From positions 1 through 7,911 of the forward strand of contig JAOZLK010000183.1 of assembly GCA_029934875.1 (NCBI GenBank): a stretch of DNA of 7,911 nucleotides. Direction: 5' to 3'. The position numbers and the translations under genes are program-made. Under the pieces are notes generated by a model that did not search any database, had not been told where the DNA came from, and worked only from the letters and a program-made list of their open reading frames with translations. Within the stretch, counting starts at the first letter, position 1, and each line of letters begins with the position of its first letter. Source of the DNA: Bacteroidales bacterium. GTDB taxonomy: Bacteria; Bacteroidota; Bacteroidia; Bacteroidales; GCA-2748055. Positions 6,942 through 7,911 of the stretch are shown here, one piece after another.

Positions 6942-7133
6942 GTGCGTCCGGCATGGGCGATAACTATAGGGTGAAAGTCCCGAACGCGCCCTGACAGTGG
7001 GAAGCGTTAGCTAAAGGGTGACAAGGGAAGTGGAGGAATAGATAAGATGGAAGTCGAATCCTTGAAGGATTATCTTGTCAACAACAAGGAGAAGCTCATA
7101 CAATCGATATTGGATGGTAGTTACCGTCCTAAT
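6942..7133 (+). mobile_element. Group IIC-like intron remnant (5' ribozyme end fused to reverse-transcriptase fragment)
   Basis: The element opens with GTGCG, the group II intron 5' signature. It continues through CCGGCATGGG and CTATAGGGTGAAAGTCCCG, which closely resemble domain I of class IIC introns such as the Oceanobacillus iheyensis one (recalled, not aligned). A GTTAGC motif and AAGGGTG follow at about 7005-7020, as in that family. The ribozyme then stops and reverse-transcriptase codons begin, so the rest of domains I to III is missing. After 7133 the intron ends abruptly: domains V and VI and most of the enzyme are absent. It cannot splice or move. It lies 5 bases beyond the terminator stem, and class IIC introns are known to insert just downstream of intrinsic terminators. 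Confidence is high for group II, somewhat lower for class C. Confidence 0.85.
7020..7133 (+). pseudogene. Fragment of group II intron reverse transcriptase/maturase (N-terminal RT region)
   Basis: The frame starting at 7020 gives 38 codons: DKGSGGIDKMEVESLKDY at first, ending in QSILDGSYRPN. This is the well-known start of group II reverse transcriptases, where NKGxxGxDGM is followed by a helix and then by SILxGxYxPxPVRRVEIPK. The match stops exactly after RPN: the expected PVRRVEIPK is replaced by unrelated sequence and a stop at 7158. The true N-terminus, the catalytic YADD region, and the maturase and DNA-binding parts are all absent. It is a dead remnant. Confidence 0.85.
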
Positions 7134-7134
7134 T

Positions 7135-7740
7135 GTATCACAGGTACCCCTGGGGAGGCATGATCTCACTATTATGAATATTCTGAGCAGTGATGGACAT
7201 CAGGTCGAAACCGGTGAGAAAAAAGAGTTTGATTATTATGGTTTAATTTCAGTAAGAGCCAGTAGCTACCAGGCAGATTCTGACAACCTGCCTCAAAGGA
7301 CCCTTGATGGCGAAACATTCACTGAAGTTTTCAACGGCCAATCAAGTGGCGCAAGCCTTGAGTTGGAAAATTATGATTTTGAGGATCAAAAAGCCAGATA
7401 TGTTAAAATCATTGGTCCCGGTAATACAGACAACCTGTGGAACAGCATCACTGAGGTAAGGATAAACGAATTTATTACCTCTGTAAAGTATGTAATGTTG
7501 AGTGAAACTCTTCTGAAAGTTTATCCCAATCCATTTTCTGGCGGAGTATTAACTGTTCTGGGTAAATTCAAAACAGATGTAAGATACCAGGTATCAATTT
7601 CCGACCTCACAGGAAGAAAAGTTTACGATAAATGCTTGCTTGCCTCCGATATTGAAATGTTGAAAATTCAACCATTGATCCTGCCCAAAGGTGTTTATAC
7701 CCTGTTGATTCTGGGTGAAGAAGTAAAAACCACACTTTAA
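7135..7740 (+). pseudogene. Headless T9SS-secreted protein: Ig-like tail, deleted discoidin-like domain, type A sorting domain
   Basis: An open frame continues to the TAA at 7740, but it has no signal peptide and its first codons abut the intron remnant, so the gene has lost its start. Three parts can be read. First, VPLGRHDLTI followed by SSDGHQVE (about 7147-7210) resembles the end of a beta-sandwich module. Second, a discoidin (F5/8 type C)-like domain runs from ISVRASSYQADSDNLPQ to WNSITEVRINEF (7243-7473). Third, a T9SS sorting domain starts at KVYPNPFSGG (7516) and ends GVYTLLILGEEVKTTL. The discoidin-like part is too short: TLDG at 7300-7311 runs straight into ETFTEVFNGQSSG. Relatives have a DLSTRW-like stretch, the central strands and a SNDG-like motif in between, so some 45-50 residues seem lost in frame. 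The first available ATG (7174) would give 188 residues without any export signal, so T9SS delivery is not expected. The original function may have been carbohydrate binding or an outer-surface enzyme; this is unknown. Confidence 0.8.
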
Positions 7741-7772
7741 TTCAATGAAAAGAGTGTCCTTTTCAAGTGTCT

Positions 7773-7806
7773 TTTTGCACCATTTTGCTATGTTTTGCGA
7801 TTTTGG
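7773..7806 (+). repeat. Helically phased TTTTGC repeats
   Basis: TTTTGC occurs at 7773, 7783 and 7793, exactly 10 bases apart, followed by TTTTGG at 7801. The first copy extends to TTTTGCACCA, a 10-mer also found at 6797-6806 in the tRNA-Ser promoter region. The repeats lie in the non-coding stretch (7741-7857) between the T9SS pseudogene and the tRNA fragment, where I see no gene. They could be protein-binding sites on one face of the helix, promoter debris, or chance in T-rich DNA. Confidence 0.4.
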
Positions 7807-7845
7807 GTATTTGTTATATACCTGATTCTCAACGGGTATGTGACA

Positions 7846-7860
7846 CAGGGTACATCCCTG
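7846..7860. repeat. Inverted repeat CAGGG-N5-CCCTG overlapping the tRNA fragment junction
   Basis: CAGGG (7846-7850) and CCCTG (7856-7860) are perfect complements around TACAT. The right arm runs into the first bases of the tRNA anticodon loop (CTGGCAG from 7858). Such short inverted arms around a 5-7 base spacer are the layout of tyrosine-recombinase core sites, though five-base arms can also arise by chance. Confidence 0.4.
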
Positions 7861-7899
7861 GCAGTCAAGAGGTCATCGGTTCGATTCCGATATGCTCAA
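7858..7899 (+). other. 3' half of a tRNA, probably tRNA-Ala(GGC); putative attachment-site scar
   Basis: From 7858 the sequence reads as tRNA positions 32 to 73. The anticodon loop is CTGGCAG (anticodon GGC at 7860-7862), followed by the 3' anticodon strand TCAAG, variable loop AGGTC, T stem ATCGG, T loop TTCGATT, T stem CCGAT, acceptor strand ATGCTCA and A. Position 70 is T, compatible with the G3-U70 pair that marks alanine tRNAs. Position 72 is A where C is expected. The upstream bases do not supply the matching CTTGA strand, a D arm or a 5' acceptor strand, so the 5' half is absent. A break exactly at the anticodon loop is typical of integration by tyrosine recombinases. Tails of this kind are left at the far end of an integrated element. 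Confidence 0.7.
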
Positions 7900-7911
7900 T
7901 ATCATCATTGG

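Noticed and set aside
6672..6994. Open frames of 70-100 codons on both strands across tRNA-Ser and its terminator.
   Set aside because: They translate the tRNA and terminator and resemble no protein; typical shadow frames over structured RNA.
7141..7160. TACCCCTGGGGAGG, resembling a conserved ACCCGGGGAGG stretch of group IIC introns upstream of the enzyme gene.
   Set aside because: It would be in the wrong order, after the RT fragment, and the same bases read well as codons of the downstream protein (VPLGRHDLTI). Kept only as a weak hint.
7806..7822. Short hairpin GGTAT...ATACC in the T-rich spacer.
   Set aside because: Five pairs with no flanking signal; expected by chance in AT-rich DNA.

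Overview
The window reads as a piece of a Bacteroidota chromosome, probably Bacteroidales or Marinilabiliales. Supporting signs are a type IX secretion (T9SS) C-terminal sorting domain, a TAnnTTTG-type -7 promoter box before a tRNA, start codons without Shine-Dalgarno sequences, and DUF1460 and DUF1684 genes of Bacteroidota type.

Positions 1-4969 hold four tightly spaced plus-strand genes: an NlpC/P60 lipoprotein like YkfC, a dipeptide epimerase like YkfB, an S66 LD-carboxypeptidase like YkfA/LdcA, and a 12-helix-scale NhaC-family transporter. Positions 4966-6751 hold a two-gene minus-strand unit: a DUF1684 lipoprotein followed by a DUF1460 NlpC/P60-like amidase. The two units converge and overlap by 4 bases at their stop codons. 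Together the enzymes can be ordered into one route for dismantling peptidoglycan stem peptides. DUF1460 frees the peptide from MurNAc, LD-carboxypeptidase removes D-Ala, the YkfC-like enzyme splits D-Glu from the diamino acid, and the epimerase turns L-Ala-D-Glu into L-Ala-L-Glu. Every enzyme carries a visible export signal (lipoprotein, Tat-lipoprotein, Tat or Sec), so the route appears to lie outside the cytoplasm. In the classical Bacillus and E. coli examples most of these steps are cytoplasmic.

Positions 6752-7911 are different: a scar region bounded by tRNA sequences. It contains a tRNA-Ser(CGA) gene with its own promoter and a strong intrinsic terminator. Five bases past the terminator stem is the 5' end of a group IIC-like intron, collapsed by deletion onto 38 codons of its reverse transcriptase. 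That is joined directly to a headless fragment of a T9SS-secreted protein, which itself seems to have lost about 45-50 residues in frame from the middle of a discoidin-like domain. Last comes the 3' half of a tRNA, probably tRNA-Ala(GGC), starting exactly at the anticodon loop. That is the pattern left by tyrosine-recombinase integration into a tRNA gene. No recombinase, CRISPR array or complete insertion sequence is visible.

All assignments come from reading motifs by eye; no database search was run.
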